Assembly (NCBI GenBank): GCA_022316685.1
Contig: JAKJHU010000038.1
Coordinates: 3,024,384-3,088,383, forward strand
Direction: 5' to 3'
DNA: 64,000 nt
DNA from: Progne subis subis
Lineage: Eukaryota > Chordata > Aves > Passeriformes > Hirundinidae
How positions within the stretch are numbered: the stretch's first letter is position 1; every line of letters starts with the position of its first letter. Shown one piece after another: positions 25,817 to 40,800 of this stretch. The notes beneath the pieces were generated by a model that saw only the letters and a program-made list of their open reading frames with translations, did not search any database and was not told where the DNA came from. The position numbers and the translations under genes are program-made.

Positions 25817-28800
25817 TACCAATGGAGGCAATAACACAGAGTATTGCAAAGCCTGGCTGTGTACAGTATATTCTGTAGTATCAGTCTGGATGCAGTGCTC
25901 AGGTTTATGGCCAGAAACATATATCTGAAGGTTCCGATTCTTTAGATTTATCTGCAATATTAGGGTCTCATGGGCACTACCACACAAACTTCTAATCTGT
26001 AGAACTGAAATGTGAGGTCATAATCTAAACAAAGAGAAAACACAAACCCTAACTCACCTTAGTTTAGGGCCTGCTTTTGCTTTAATACTTCAGTACTTTG
26101 ATGACTAACTTTGTGTGTGTGTGTCTTTATGAGATCTAGCATTTACTGTAAGCTTGTTTTGTGTAACAGCATGCTGTATCACTAATTGTTATTCTTAGTG
26201 GGTTTTTTGCTTCCTATTTTTCAGAAGCTGTTTGAATGCCAAATAGTAGCAATCATCTGTCAGATAATAGATAGGAATCTGGGATTGTAACTAAATGTAG
26301 CTATAGTACATGCACTTAAATACTAATTAAACCACACTGACTCTGTGGTCATAATCTGTGTGATTATACTAGACTCAAATCATGAACAGATCTTGTCAAT
26401 ATAAATTTTTTTTCATTCCTAATTTTTGTCTTGCATAGAAAATAACTAAGTAGCTCTTATTCAAAAGTGAATTCTTACACCATAAACAAAACCTTTTGAA
26501 AAATTTCATCTTCCACCATTGGAATGGTATTTGAAATTGTTCTTGTGTTGGGTTGCAAAGTGTTTAGTTTTTTGAGGATTTTTGTAATAAATGTATGTTA
26601 GATCTAAGGCAGGAAACAAGGCTATATTTACAGTTCCCAGAACTTCTCATTGTAACAGTTTTCATTCAGTTGCTAGGAGCTTAGCCAAACTTTTAAAGTA
26701 TTCGGGCTGAAATGTGTTGTATTATGATATGGACTTTAATTATGTGAGAGCACACTATTCTTCTCCAATTCTTTCCCTGCCTGCCTCATTCATGTCACAA
26801 GACAGATAGTATTGATTTAACAGACAGTTTGCAAATATGTCATTTAAAGATGCGCTTCATTTGGTTTGTGGCCCCCTGGCTCACTGCAGTATTCAAATCT
26901 TTCTCTGAATATGACACTGTTGATTTTCTCATAAGACTGATGGGCTCCATCAAAACTATGAATGTTAGCATCTACATTTTATAATGCTCCTGTGGAATGA
27001 GTATTTACTATTATTTCTGCTTTACAGCGTGATACTATGGCACAATAATATATCCTCAAAGCACAGACCAGTTTGAGTGAAATACTTATTACCTAATTTC
27101 TCAAAGAACACAATTTTTAATATTTGTCCAGGGCTGGAGTTTTTAATAGTAGCAATTCACTTAACTTATCCCTATGAATTCTTAAAACTTCTGCAGACCT
27201 AAGCCTTTGTGTGCCAGACTGTGTGCTCAGAATACACAGCAGTTTTGACTGCAGTGGCAGGAAGCAGTGGCAAAACTTAAATTCTGTTCTCTCTGCTTTC
27301 TTTAGCATAAGACCTAGACCTTCTTTCATTTCTGTAGCAAAGGAAAGTGGGTTTACAAACATGAAGGTCATTCTCCACACAGCTGGCTTACATCCTCTGA
27401 ATCTCATCTTTTCTGTGTACTGCATTGACAAGATTTTTCTTTTTAAATTATGAAGTGCTGACTCTTGATATTTTACAGATAAGAAGGAATCAGCAAGACA
27501 TGTTTAATTTTACACCCATAGAAGAAGCCGTTTTATTTAAGTAACACAGAAATCTTTCTCATAATCTTTGTTTTGGAGTTTAGCTTAAAACCCCCATTGG
27601 CACTTTTCTCCAGTCACTTGCAAAATGCTCATGCTTGGCATCTAAATGAAGAGCAGCCCATTCTATTTTCTCTTTTAAAGTTTTCAGGTCCACATTGAGA
27701 TACTACGGATTGACCTAATGACACATTCCAGAATTCTCATCCGGTAATATCTTCAACAAATCTTTACTAAAAAAAGTGATTTGATAGAAGCTGTAAATTG
27801 AAATCCCTCCCCCCCCCCCCTTTATTTTCATGTAATTACAAAGCAGCCTGCTTTGTAAAATTTTGAAATACTGAGCGAAGAGCTTCTTTTACAAAGTGAA
27901 AAAGTGGACAAACCCATGCTCTGGGGCTGAAGGTCTGCATATGCTGAAACTCTTTTAACCACCCAAGACCAGATCCTGCCCTAATGTGGCAAAGACAGCT
28001 CTCCCAACTGTATTGTTGAAATGTGTACTATACTGACATAGGTATACTAACTTGCAGTAACAGTTTTTTTCTGGAGAGTTATTTTTAAGCTGGATCAGTT
28101 CATGATATAGTTTGTAGCAGAATTTCACAAGCATTTACAGTGCTGCAAAGGAAAGGCAGGAACTTCTTAAGCCAGCTTTTCTCAGAAGTCCGTTGAATGT
28201 GGAATTACGAGTTAAGCATTGCAGTATGACGCCTAATTAACATCCTAAATTCTGTCTATTTGTGTGGTTAGCTACAAATACTGTCAGCTCAGGTCAGGAT
28301 TATAATTTTGTCTTCTCCAAACCCACTTAGATGGAATCTGTGCTTATGGCAGCAAAACTGAACTTTTATGTATAAAATGGAAAAGGATGGAGATCAGGCA
28401 TTGAATAAATCCACAGGCAGAATGCTGCTGCTGCTATTGCTTGCTTTGTTTTTTTCCAAACAGAACAGTTGTAGGTGTATATTAAGGGACATAAAGCCAG
28501 ATACACAAGATAGTATATTAACCTAAATTAAACTTCAGGGGAATGAATATCAAGAACAAAATGAAGAATTTTTGTGCCTTGATATTGGGAGAGTATGAAT
28601 ATGTGGTCAGCTGTGCTCCAACTGAAAAGAAATCTGATCCATTAGATAAAAATGAGAAAATCAGTTTGGTGTATGTTTTGGTCTTTTGGAAATCTTCATA
28701 ATATACATCTAATTCATTTAAATTGTCCCACAAGACTCAGGGATAAGGCTGCACCCTACATTTCATTATAGACCACAATGCAGGGAGGTATGACCATCGC

Positions 28801-30594
28801 CGTGAACAGAATATTGGGTACTCTGTGAGTAAACTGAGCCCTATGTCCTTAGAACCTGGCATTTTGATATTAATAGGTGGGCATAAAAATCCACTTTCAC
28901 CCAGTGGATGGATGAAAAGACTTCAAAGTCACCTTTTTTTTTTTTTTTTTTAAAGAAAATAATCAATTCTTTTGGAAAATCTGAGTGGCTAATTTGTTTT
29001 GTTCATTTTTATAGCTTTTGCCATCTTCTATGCCTGATTAATGCATCTCTAGGTCACCAGGGAAAGGGTCTACAGTAAATAAGTGCAAAGGTTGTTCTAA
29101 ACATTCAGTGTCAGTAGGAAGGAAAGATTAGAGAACCTAGATGTGTTAGGCAGAATGAACAGTTTTCTTTTTATTCTTTAAATGGCAGTGTGGAAAGATG
29201 GCTGGGTGTAAAATTACAGGAAACAGAGAAGTTGTATTCGCATCCTAACTGCAGTTCTAACAGCATGGAAATTATAGGGTAAAATACAGTTTTTTCTGCC
29301 TGGATGCAATGTGGTTGGCATGCTCGAGACATACTCCATGATGATTCCCCTACCCAGTGTGCAACCACAGCCATCTGCTAAAAGGGATGAAATGGAGGGT
29401 GGAGCAGAGTGGGGACACAGTGGCCAGGCAGTGCTGAAATCCTTGCAGGGAGGGAACTCGATGGTACTTTGCAGCTGAGAAGCCACATGGCACCTGCCAT
29501 CTAGGGGAGAGAGGGGAGGATGTCCTGCTGCTGAGCCAGCCGCTGTGGTGAAATCCCTCTCCTTAGATGAACTTTGTTCATTGTAGCCTAATTGCAATAT
29601 CAACATCCACTTCCATCCCAAAGTGCTCCCAAGGTACACCCACCCCTCTCTAGGAAGGTGTTCTATATTTTTTTTTGACTGTATCTTTAAAAGCAAAGTG
29701 AGAGAATTTTACAGAAAGCAGTGAAAAAAGTTATGTATGGCTGAAGTCACTAAAGCACCACCTAAACACGAAGAAATTGTACCAAAGTAAGCTGAGAATG
29801 GGGGAAGGTTAGGGAAGACTCCATCATAACTCTTGGGATCAGTCAACAGGCTGAATCTTTTCTCGCCAATAAGGATACCTATTGGCTAACAGCTATGCTC
29901 TATACGTGCTGAATACTTTTATTGGGGACTAGAGCTTGTCTCTATGTTTCTTTGAATATGTTTTTGCAGACAGATATTATCACTGAGAATCCTGCAGCAT
30001 TAACCTGTCACAATTTTTATTCATAAAGAGTGTTATTCTGTCAGCTGCTGATGTGAGTCCTTCACAGGCATTGCAGGGGGTAACATTCAAATAAAGAGGA
30101 ACACTCACTAAGGGGTCATAAAGTGGGAAGACCTGATGAATGGTTTCCCTTACAGTGTAGGTGTGTCCCTGAATATGTCAATCAAGCCTCCCTCCAATCC
30201 AGCAGGACTGCTCAGGGAAGGGTCTCCCTAAAGGGACACTGACAGACTGGGTGGGCACAAGGACCTCGGATTTCCTGGGGTGCTGGCAGACAAATATGAA
30301 GAGTGAAGTAAAGGAAAGGGTAGAGGAAATCTCCCCTTTTCATGCTATATGGTGCTATAATCTGTAGTTTATTTCAGCTAAATAAAGAAGATGGTACCAA
30401 GTAATAAGTCAGCAAATCATAATGAACTGCACCCTGAAGCAACTGTTTTACTAACAGTGTCTTTTAAACTATCATTCAGAATTTCTGCTATTTTTCAATT
30501 TTATGCAGTGACATAGTTCTGTAAAACTTCACGGTTTTGTTTTGTATTTATCCTTTGTCAGTTTTTGTATTAATATAACCATACCCTTCATAAA
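25817..30594. other. Noncoding stretch with homopolymers and a GC-richer patch
   Basis: It holds a short (TG) run near 26112-26123, C12 at 27809-27820 and T18 at 28934-28951. A GC-richer patch spans about 29380-29560. A minus-strand frame is open across that patch (29214-29606 if started at ATG, longer only from a TTG), but its product resembles nothing I know. No RNA gene or known repeat was seen. Confidence 0.55.
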
Positions 30595-30642
30595 TCATAG
30601 AATAGTTTGGGTTAAAAGGGACCTCTAGTTTTAACCCCCCTC
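30595..30642 (-). mobile_element. Short CR1 LINE 3'-end remnant, antisense
   Basis: tcatagaatagtttgggtta followed by aaagggacctctagtttt and aaccccc is the reverse complement of the CR1 3' terminus, whose sense form runs 'gggttggaact...cttccaaccc...attctatga'. A stretch in the middle is deleted. Similarity ends at about 30642, so this is a heavily 5'-truncated copy, a few dozen bases long. Confidence 0.75.
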
Positions 30643-33600
30643 CATATATATGTAGATTAAAACCATTAAATGCAAGCCTCCTTGCACATTTAGATAAACC
30701 CATTACTGAAGGTGAAAGAGAGGGAGAACCCTAATTATTCTTTCTCAGTAACAACTTTCATGAGACTGCCTGAAGACTCTAATCAAATGAAGAGATTTTG
30801 TCCTGCTGAGCAGCTGTCAGAAAGAAGGTTATAAACTAATATTAAATGTCTTTCAGCAAAATATTGTTTGCATCTGAATAAGAATTTTTATTTTCTGTAC
30901 AATATTGTAATAAGAAGTACTTCTCTAGAAGTAATCCTTCAGCAGTGTTTGGAATTATTCAGTAGATTGCCAAAAGGAAAAAGAAATCATTTAGACAATG
31001 TAGAGTTGCAAGGTGACACACAATTATGGACCTGCAGCAGTGTCAGCCAGTTAGGTATTATTAATTTTTGTTAACTTCATGGAGCTTGTTTTAATGGTCA
31101 GGAAAGAAGTCTGCAAAGTTGAAAATGTATAACTGGTTGCAAAACTACTTTTATAAGCCAAGAAAAAATAACTCTGTCCTGGAAGATTAAAGTCCCAATA
31201 AGTAAAGAATAGTTATTTATTTATTCATAATAAAATATAACAGTTCTTTTTTCCAGGGAAGCATGCACATTAATTCTGTGTGTATTCTTCACCAGCAATT
31301 GCATGTAAGCTTGGTAGAATTTTCTTTCTATAATCACTGTCAATTACCTACATCTCTATTGGCGATACTATTGCAGGCTTCCTGAAAGGTTTTCGAAGAA
31401 CTGCTGTCCTGGTGAACCTATCCTGGCAACACAGAGAAAAACACACCTCAAGGAGGTCCAATTCACTGCACCACTAGAATTTATTTCAAAAGTAGCAGTT
31501 TTCCCTGCTAACTCCTATATTTCTAAGGGGAACTATAAGTAGGAACAAAGGGAAAAATCCCAGGATATGTATTTTGTTTTTAGTACTTTATCTCCACTGC
31601 CTGATGACCTAAAGTGGTCAGCAAATGCACCTGAAGAAGTCTAAGCTAATAGACCACCAGGTACTCCTAGTGTATAAAGTATTTGGAAGGGGGATATAAG
31701 ATCTGACATATTGTGACCAAATAGCTGTATTTGTACTAGAAATCATTGTTGTTATTTTTCTTCTAAAGAACAACTGTATTAAAGTACTTTAAATATTTTT
31801 CTTGATCATACACAGGCACTCACTAAAGCTTTTTTTTTTTTTTTTTTTTTTTTTGCTTACATAGTGGAAGTGATGTGTCTCTTCATAGCATCTTGGAAAT
31901 TCATTGCAAGATTCACTGGCATTCACAGTGTCTTAAAAAATGTGGTATGAACATCAGATCCCAAGACAGGACAACTTAAAGTGAAGTTGCTGTGGTGGTA
32001 CCTTGCTATTGCTCAGGAGCTGACATCATAATTGAGTTAAAGACACCTATGTTAGACAAGAAGCTTCCTTAATGAGGCTGTAAAAATTTTGAATTTTCAG
32101 AAATTGCAGCAAAGTGCATGGAATGGTTTATAACGTAGCTTTCACTAGCAGCATGTAGTTTCTTAACTGTGGCTGGCTCAGTGACATAAAATGTGTTACA
32201 GTTCCCTGTGGGATGCTGTGTGTGCTATTGTCTGTGGCTTCATCCACACCAAGATAACACAGAAGAAAGGAAAAAATCTCAGCTCCTAACCTGGAAGGAA
32301 AAAACCACGAAAATTGTCTACATGCAGTATATCTCTGCAGAGAAACAAAACAGTGTAACTAGTGCATATTTCCAGCTGGAAAAAAGTGTTAACTGCTACG
32401 AGATGTGAGGAGTGATGATACTAAAATAATTATTCATATTATTGGGGGGGAGATAATGGCTACAGAATATGTAAAATGTGCAAAATTAAAACAAAAATAT
32501 CTCAAAATATTTTTGACAAAAGAAAAAAGCCCCCCCAAAAAACCCAAGCAACTTTTCCTTCCTGTTATTTTTTTCCTCATTAAAATGTATTCTAAAGAGG
32601 GTATTTTTCCAATATTACAATATGATTCAGAATAGTGGAAAAATACTATGGTATTGTATAGTATTGTGCTTCAAATTTTTCCATTATTCTGATTAGCATT
32701 GTGCTTCAGATGCTTTTTCATCATAAACCACTTTTCCCACTGCACCACTCCCATTTTGTAAATAACAGTGGCAGTAACACAAAGATCAAAGCACACTAGT
32801 AAGAGAATGTAACTAGCAATTCCATGAGAAAATGTGAGATCTTTCCTGGAAAGGAAGGTATGGCTAAGTTGTCTTAGTATCCACTAGTGGAAATGGAGCA
32901 AAATTTTAAAACATTTTTTCTTTGTACATTTTTAAAAGGTTGTTTCCCAAAGAGACAAATTGTGAATAGTTTCTTTAAAATCCAGTGGAACTATTAATTC
33001 TAGCAATTATTGAATTTTGAATCAGATCGTTGCTAGTAGTAATAGCATTACTGCCTTTGAGTTCAGATTAAATTAACTATCAAGGGATGAGTCTGTGTAA
33101 AATTCATCTCTCTGCAAAAAGGTTTTTGTGGTTTGTGTGTCAGTTTGGTATTATTTTAGTTCTAATTCTTAGTGCTACAGTCCTGAGCAGTAATTTGATG
33201 TGTGTTGCTGGGTGACTGTATGCAGTTGGGCAAATTTGTAAAGGAGCTCTGGAACACTACTGCGTTTCAACAATGGCAGGTCTCTGGTATTCTCTGCATA
33301 TTTCTCGATACCTGGTGTTTACCTTTAAGTCCCAGCTACTAAATGAGGGTTTTCAAAAAATTGTTGGGCCCTTCAGACTGCAGGAAGTCTGAAGACATGA
33401 GCCAAATGTATGCTAAATCTCAAAAGTCTGTAATAACCAGAAAAACAAAGTGAAAAGGCTTTAAGTTTTTTGGCATGTGATGGGAATCTCTACAAATACT
33501 TAAGAGTTTGATTATGTGAAAATTCTGGGGCTCTGGAAGAGGTGTGTGGTGTGTAAACTGTACATTTTCATTTTGTATATTTCCTTTTTCTTCTCCTTCC

Positions 33601-34749
33601 CAGTAAAACCCTAGCTGTTTTAGAGTCATCCTGCAATGGTATACCAATTAAATAAATGATTGCTATATTGCTTCAGGGAGTGCTTGGAATACTTGGAAAA
33701 ACTGGGCACAAGAAACATGGGGAAAAAAAGCATCTACTTTTGCTACTGTGATGTTCCTTATTTTGACTTGGAGGAGAAGAATAGGATCCTCTTGTTTAGT
33801 CATTTTAGCAGGTCAGTAATTGAGATTGTGCTATCTTTTCTTGGTAAGCTTATTTAGTCCTGAAACCAAAATAACCCCCACTATTTATACAGATTTTAAA
33901 ATTCAATTGTTTCATGCTGTTTGCTTTTGATGAATGTTTCAGCAAAGGAACTTCACAGGAGTGAAGTTCATAGAATACAATTTAAGTTCATACTTTAGAG
34001 GAGGGTATTTGGAGAACTCGTACTGGTTATAAGAATAATGTTCAGGCAAACACTGAATGAAGTCTAATACATGGCTTAATTAGTTTCACAGACTAAATTT
34101 TGAATAATAAACATTCACAATGGGATTGAGCTACAAAAGAGGAACTGTTTGCAGAAATTATTCAGCAAACAGTTGTAATGAATAATAAATATGAGAAAAT
34201 TGTGACCCACTCATAGACATTCCATTAGTGAATAAAAAAGGCAAAAAAATCTGAAATAAATTATGAATGGTGAGTAAATTATTAATCAATTCCACAAATT
34301 TGCTGTTGAGATCATGTGCTGAACTTTGAATCAGTGCAGGTATGTGATTACTTTTCACTGGTTTTGTGTTAACATCTTGAGTTCAAGATGCAGATACTGC
34401 TCACAAGAGTAATAAACTCTAGTAACTCTTAAATCCTAAGCACCGTATTGCTCTAAAGGCATTTGCCTAAAATAAATGAAAGCATGTATTTGCCTTCAAG
34501 CATATAAAAATGCTGGTTGACTGTTTTGGACTATTTATGTATCTGAAGGTAAGCATATCCCCAAGTGCGTGCTGGGCCCTGGGCTGGATTGCACACAGGT
34601 AGACTGGGTAGTCACAGCTAATGAATGAGAAGAGTATAGCCCCAGTTCTGATTTTTGAAATACCACATAAAGGGAGGTACCAATTTCTGTCAGTAGCAGC
34701 TGAATGTTTCACTGTGCTTTAACAAGAGGGGTTTACAGCTCCCATTTTC
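30643..34749. other. AT-rich noncoding stretch
   Basis: T25 lies at 31830-31854 and G7 at 32444-32450. A 10-bp-arm inverted repeat with a 12-base loop lies at 34143-34174 (aactgtttgc / gcaaacagtt). The words 'attgtgcttca' recur about 35 bases apart near 32663 and 32698. No gene was recognised. Confidence 0.55.
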
Positions 34750-34877
34750 ACAGAATCTCACAGTAGTTGGAAGGGAATCTCTGGAGGTCAGCTGGTCCAA
34801 CCTCAGGGCCACCTAGAGCTGTTTGCCCTGACCACTTCCAGGCTGGTTTTGGCTATTTCCAAGGATGGAAAGTCTAC
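34750..34877 (-). mobile_element. CR1 LINE 3'-end fragment, antisense
   Basis: The order cacagaatctcacagtagtt, ggaagggaatctctggaggt, cagctggtccaacct, cagggccacctagagc, tgtttgccctgaccacttcc, aggctggttttg, atttccaaggatgg matches the reverse complement of the 3' UTR of CR1 elements of the common bird type with 'ctctggaggtcatctagtcc'. This differs from the CR1-Y-like copies at 22.4 and 50.8 kb, so at least two CR1 lineages inserted here. The sequence after about 34877 no longer aligns with CR1 as I know it. Confidence 0.85.
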
Positions 34878-37800
34878 TTTTGGTGCAGTTGGGCTTTCAT
34901 GGCGAAGGGGGGAATGCTGCTGCTGGATTACCATCCTTGGTGCATCCCTCACCATCATAAGTGGTTATATCCTACTTACATGCTACACAGCAAATATGGT
35001 GATCTTTATTGGTCGAAGATCATTCAAGGGAAAATGGAACTTTAATGTCATAGGAAGTTTCTTTAGGTTTCTTGGCTTTTAATTAAATACCTGTAAATGG
35101 AATGAATATGCACCTGTGGTACAATGATTTCTCATTATTTATAAAGTTTTTGTGAGAAATCATTCTGAAAATTAAGAGTATATATATATTTATTACACTA
35201 AAACACACTTTTAAGCAGAACAGTAGAAGAATTCCATTACTTGAGTCACATGCTACACATAAATAAGTAAAAAGAATGTTTTTTTCCATGGCAACTTTTA
35301 TCAATAAAAAAATATTTCTAAAATGTCTTACTGGAATAAACTATTCAGGAATTGGAGTTCTACAAAAATGAATAAATACTAAATTAACATTCCTTGGGAA
35401 ATTTGCAGGACTTAGAGTTTGTGAATCCATAAATTCATCTGTCATTGTCAATAACTGGTAGATTTTTGTGCTTTTCTCACATTTTTATATGCAATAACGT
35501 CAAAATGCAGTTTTGAGAAAATATTTCTTCACGGTATGCTGGTTTTATAATTGACTGTATTATTTCAGATCCTAGTTTGTATACCATTGAGAGTAAAATG
35601 TGTTCTTAACCATACATCTATATGACACATTTAGAGAGAATGATAAATGATAGGTTACCACATGTCCTTGAGAACTACTTTTTCTCAACTTCCAGAAGCA
35701 TTTATTGCATTCCAGTTACTGAAAAGCTTTTTTGAAAGGTTTATTTTCTTATCCTTTTCATAATTTTGAAGATAATTTAGATTTCTAGATTAATGTGTTC
35801 CATGTCTAAGCTCTGGATTTCATGTCTCTACAGGGTTTAAGAAGGAAACAGCAGTATTACTTGAGATCTTAGTGCACTCTTACTGCTATTATGCCTGTGA
35901 GTGTTATGCTAGGGCTGGATGAATTTTGTGTTTAACAGCAAGGATATGCATTGTTATTAGTGAACTAGAATTCTATCCCTGAAAAAACTGTTCCATTATT
36001 TTTTCATCTCTGGCAATGGACTGTGATCAAAATTCCTTTCTTCTAATGGAAAAGCTTGTGCATGAAAACCTAGTACATGTATCGTTCATTACAAGCCCAG
36101 GTTCTGAAACATATGTAGAATGCATGAACAGGCAACTGTAAACTCTGCTTTTAAACATGTATGACCAGGAAAAAAAAAAAAAAATTTAATACATTCCTGG
36201 ACCCACTCCACTGTTAGGAGCATAAGAAGCAATCTCTTTTGACTGCAACAAAGAATGAGATAAAAGCTTTTCAATTCTGGGTAACAGAAACTGATGTCTA
36301 GAGTGTCTGGCAAGTTCTCTTCTTATCTACTAATTCCCAAATGCTGATCTTTTCACTGTTGAACTATAATGTTCTTACACAGAACAGAAAGAAGGTGGAT
36401 GCACTTAACATCATTTTTGCCTCAGTCCCCAACTCTATCTGTTGGTGTTTTTTCAGAGAATCTTAAGATAACATTTTAAATTTCTGGTACCAATCTTGGC
36501 AGATAGAAAACTCTTTCTGTGTATGTTTTGAGACAGTCACCCTTGCTTCTGAATAAATGGAACAGTTTACCCACCTTTGCAGATAATAGCAAACATTACT
36601 TAGGACCAGGAGTAAAATAGTTTCCCATACAGAAGACAAAAATGCCAAGTTATATTGAATTGTAAAGTTATAGAAAAACTGTGTGATCTCTTAAATTTAG
36701 ATATCTGTAATTACCTACGTTTCTGTTATTATGTCTCTGTAAATAAGTCCCTAATAATGTTATTTGCCAAGTGAAATGGTGATGCTGCTCCCGATGTTAT
36801 TTAGCCATTTTAGCCAATGAAACTGAAATTATGTATGATCATTTTAAGTTTGGAAAAGGTTTCCTGTGGCCTAATCCAACTTAAATCTAGACTGATGAAT
36901 AATGTCAGAAATCAACGAAGAACTTCTTCCATTTTGGGTATTTTAATTGAAGTATTATGACATTTAAGTTATTCAGTCTTGTACTTGATACACTGTGTGA
37001 AGAGATGGTAAATGGAACACCTGCATGTTTTGGACTGGGCTAATTTCTATGTTTTAGCCTTCAGCAAGTTGCTGGCTAAGTGGGTAAACGTGCTGACAGA
37101 AAAACAGGGAAATTTCCTCATGAGAAACTGATTCTCTTGGCTTCCATTGAAGATCTGCTTTTGAATTCTGCTATAATTTTATTGAAATCATTCCATTCTC
37201 TACATAATGGTTTGATATTGACAAATTGGCAAATTCTCATTAAAAGCCCCCAACTTCTGGTGCTCTTTCTCTTTTCTCTCTTTGATGCACTTATAAGGGA
37301 CAGCATAGCCTAGAGGTAGTGCTGCTTTCTACTACCTCTGCTGTAAACAGGAGGAAATATTTAGGTGGTAGCTGTTTTCATCAGTGAACACCTGATAAGA
37401 CTTTTTATTTTTAAACAACATTCAGAAATACATATTCTGAATATATACTGGAAAGTATAAAATTGCCAGCCAGACAAGGTGTCAATTTGATGAATAATAT
37501 ATGGGATATATTTGCCATGTTTTCAAGGTACCATTAAAAGGAAAAATGCTGGACTTCATAGCACATTATATTTAATGTTATGGCTATGTCCTTATATATC
37601 TGATGTGATAATTTAATAACATATCTAATGGAAGTTCTTGGGACCATTTTTCATCCTAACATAATCAGTTTTCAGTCTAGCTCTTCATGTTCATGAATGA
37701 CTGCATTAGATTTCTGCTGTTCAGACTATGAGAACAGGCAGAGAAGGAATTGTCTCAATACTAGCCTTTAATTATGAACAATGTGCACAGGATGAGTGTT

Positions 37801-40800
37801 TAGTTATCTTTTGCAAATAGTTTTGTAATGCAGACCTGATCTCAAAAGGTTACTGTTAGAAATTTCTTGCTCTTGCATCTCTCTGCTTTAATTTAAGGGG
37901 TTTCCACTGGGATGCAGCAGTCAGCTTTTCTCATTTGATATTTACTTTATTTCTGCTGTGATTTAAACCTGCCTACATGTCAATTTTCTCACCTCTTTAG
38001 AAAATTCAGTGATTGCTTTTTCCCTTCCACTAAAGTGTCTTGTTTGTTGGATTATTTTTTCTCTTGTATAAGTTTTTGTGTTTCTAGTAAACTTCTTGGA
38101 AGTTTCATTGCTTCTACAGTCATTAAAAATTTCTTCGAAGTTTGAATGTAGGACTGACTTGTCACAGTTCTTGTGTGTTGGGAGATTAGTCAATGCTGAA
38201 GTAATTCACTGTAAACTCCCAGATTTCTTTTTAGTGCATATCTGGAGAATATTAAATAAAGGAGAGACATTAGAGTTGCAGTAAATAATATGGTAGCAGT
38301 AAAATAATTTAAAATATAGACTTCTTTTGTGTATGAAGGTTAAGCTACAGTATTATCCATTCAGCTTGTTGTGGGAGAGGATGAGCCATTCTGAGATTCC
38401 TATGAAAGAGTTAAAATAACGGTGTTGTTAATCAAAAGGTGTCTGAATACTTTCTCAAACATAGCAACATACACTGGATGTAGTTTTAAACGGATTTCAT
38501 TGTTACCGTCAGGGTTGGTGAATCGCAGTTGCTGAGAGTTACTCAATATCTGGCAGTCGGTTCATGATACATTTTTTTGTCTTACTTTGCTTGAGTTAAT
38601 TTGCATTCTTTATAAACTGACATCTTTCCATTTTACAGTTTTAAAAATACCTGTTGATAAGGAAGTTACCTGTTGACAGAAGTGTAGGTGAGAGAACTGC
38701 TGAGTTATGGGTGTTTTTGCCTTCTGGCCTTTATATTTATCAATGCACGAGTGACTCCCATAGCCAGTGGAACTTAGTAATACTAATTTTGTTTTGGTGC
38801 TGCTGTTGCACTCTTCTATTGGCTCAATGTGGTACTATCACATCTGATTTATATATTTCCTTTTGGCATCACAGTCTGTTTCCTCTCCCGTTATGAATTT
38901 ATTTCAAGGTGTTTGCGGAAGGATGGGCTGTAACCACATCAGTTTGTTGGGGGGGAAGGCTGGAAGGTTTTTTGTTTGTTTGTTTGTTTGTTTTTTAAAT
39001 CTCAGCACCTATCTATCCATCAAAGCACCTTTATGCATTAAGATGGTTGTAAAAACATTTCATAGCAATTCTCTGTGGGCTTCTGTTCCTCTTGTAGTTT
39101 TTGCCTCCCCTACATATTGGTCCTTACCTTATTTATTGGGGGTTAAATAATTAAAACTGCCTGTACCAAAATACTTCATTGTTGCAAACCGCTACATGTC
39201 ATGGTGATGGATTGCCAAAAATTGTTTTCAGTCGTGTAGTAATAATTTTAAAAATTACAAATGGGCATTAAATGAATAGCTAGCAAAGTTAAAAGATTGT
39301 ACAGTCAAAGGTCAGAATAATTGTGGGGCTGTGAGTACTTTTCAAAAGGTTAACTCATCCATTTTAACTTTAGTGGCATTTTGGTGGCCTTTTAGAGAAG
39401 CAAGCAGGTCTGTACCAGTGCAAGATTAAAATACGCTTGACTTGGATTTTAGAATACTTTGGAAGAAGATCATGAAGGAATTTTTATATTCAGATTTCCA
39501 TGTAATTTAACAGCAGTGTACCTACATATTTCTGAAATTAATTTAACTTTCTTGGCAAGCTTTTTGTGGAAAAGGGAGAAATTATAATTTTCATAATTGC
39601 AACTTGAGATTTATTTTCCACTCAAGGTCAGGCCTTCTGTTCTTTAGGAAACAGAAGATTTGGTCTGATAGAAACAGGTTTTGGTCTGACAAATGCTAAA
39701 TCTTGTAATTATGATAAAAATCATTAACCAATTGCTCAACCTGTGGTCCTGATCCTTAAAGAAGTTATTGAGATACAGTTTTAGAAATAAAGCAACATGA
39801 ATAGGTAATCTCAAGCTGGCTCATTAAAAATGTTTTTAGGTGCTTCTGTTTTGGCATCAATTAAAATATAAGCGAATTATCATATTAAACAATATATGCA
39901 TTCTAAGAGATCTTAAAAATGTACATATATATCTGTTTATAAAGAACAAATAAAGTAATAAGACCAAGAAAAAAAAACCCTTTAAAATATATATGTTGTC
40001 CTTTATAGTAGAACAAATGAATTGGGCTTCAACAGACACACAAATCTTGGTCTGGACTGTAGGCAGGCACAAAGAATCTTTATTGTTAAGACAGAAATAA
40101 TTATAGCAGTTGTGTTGACACTTTTCCTTACTAGGGATATCTTGTTAAAAGGAAAAAGTACTGCACCCAGCTGCAGATTTCTATTAGGCCTGAAGGAGAA
40201 TTAGACAGTTTTCTGAGGTCACAGAATTTCTTGTAATCTTGCTGTTGTTTTGGATGATATTTAAGGAACTTTCTAAATTGTCTTTCTGAGCTGTCCTCTT
40301 TATTTGTGTAATTCTACTTGTGGTCTGCATTGATGTTTCTGATAGATGGATTAGCACTGATTACACACTGAATTCAGTATGCATGTCACAGTATCAGTGG
40401 CAAATAAATTTCAATGCTTGCTGAGACATTTTAATTAGAATTTTGTGTGTCATTAAGAACATCTTTGCTTTTGCTTCTGTTTTTCCTGGCTGATATTATC
40501 TCTGCCTCCTGTGTCACTAGAGACCCCAAACTGGAATAGTTTTTCCTGGAAAAGTTTTACACTTACATATTCTTAAGGGACTTACTGAAAGACGGTTCTT
40601 ATTCCTTGGATGGATGCTGCATGGCAGCAAAAGGCAGTGAGTGCAGCCTGTATAAATCTGCTGTTGGGCATTCTCTGATCTCATTTGGCCCCCTCCCTGG
40701 CCAATGGGTGACAATGGATGAAGTTACAGACCATTGGGAAGCTGAGAATGATATGAGCTCTTCCGTGTGTCTGACGACTTCTCCCCATATCCAGCTAGGA

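Noticed and set aside
29214..29696. 160-codon minus-strand open frame
   Set aside because: It reaches this length only from a TTG. From the first ATG it is 130 codons, overlaps a GC-richer patch that lowers stop frequency, and resembles no protein family.
34878..35082. Open frame continuing out of the antisense CR1 fragment
   Set aside because: It is a frame running through and beyond a noncoding repeat, with no resemblance to a known membrane protein despite its hydrophobic residues.
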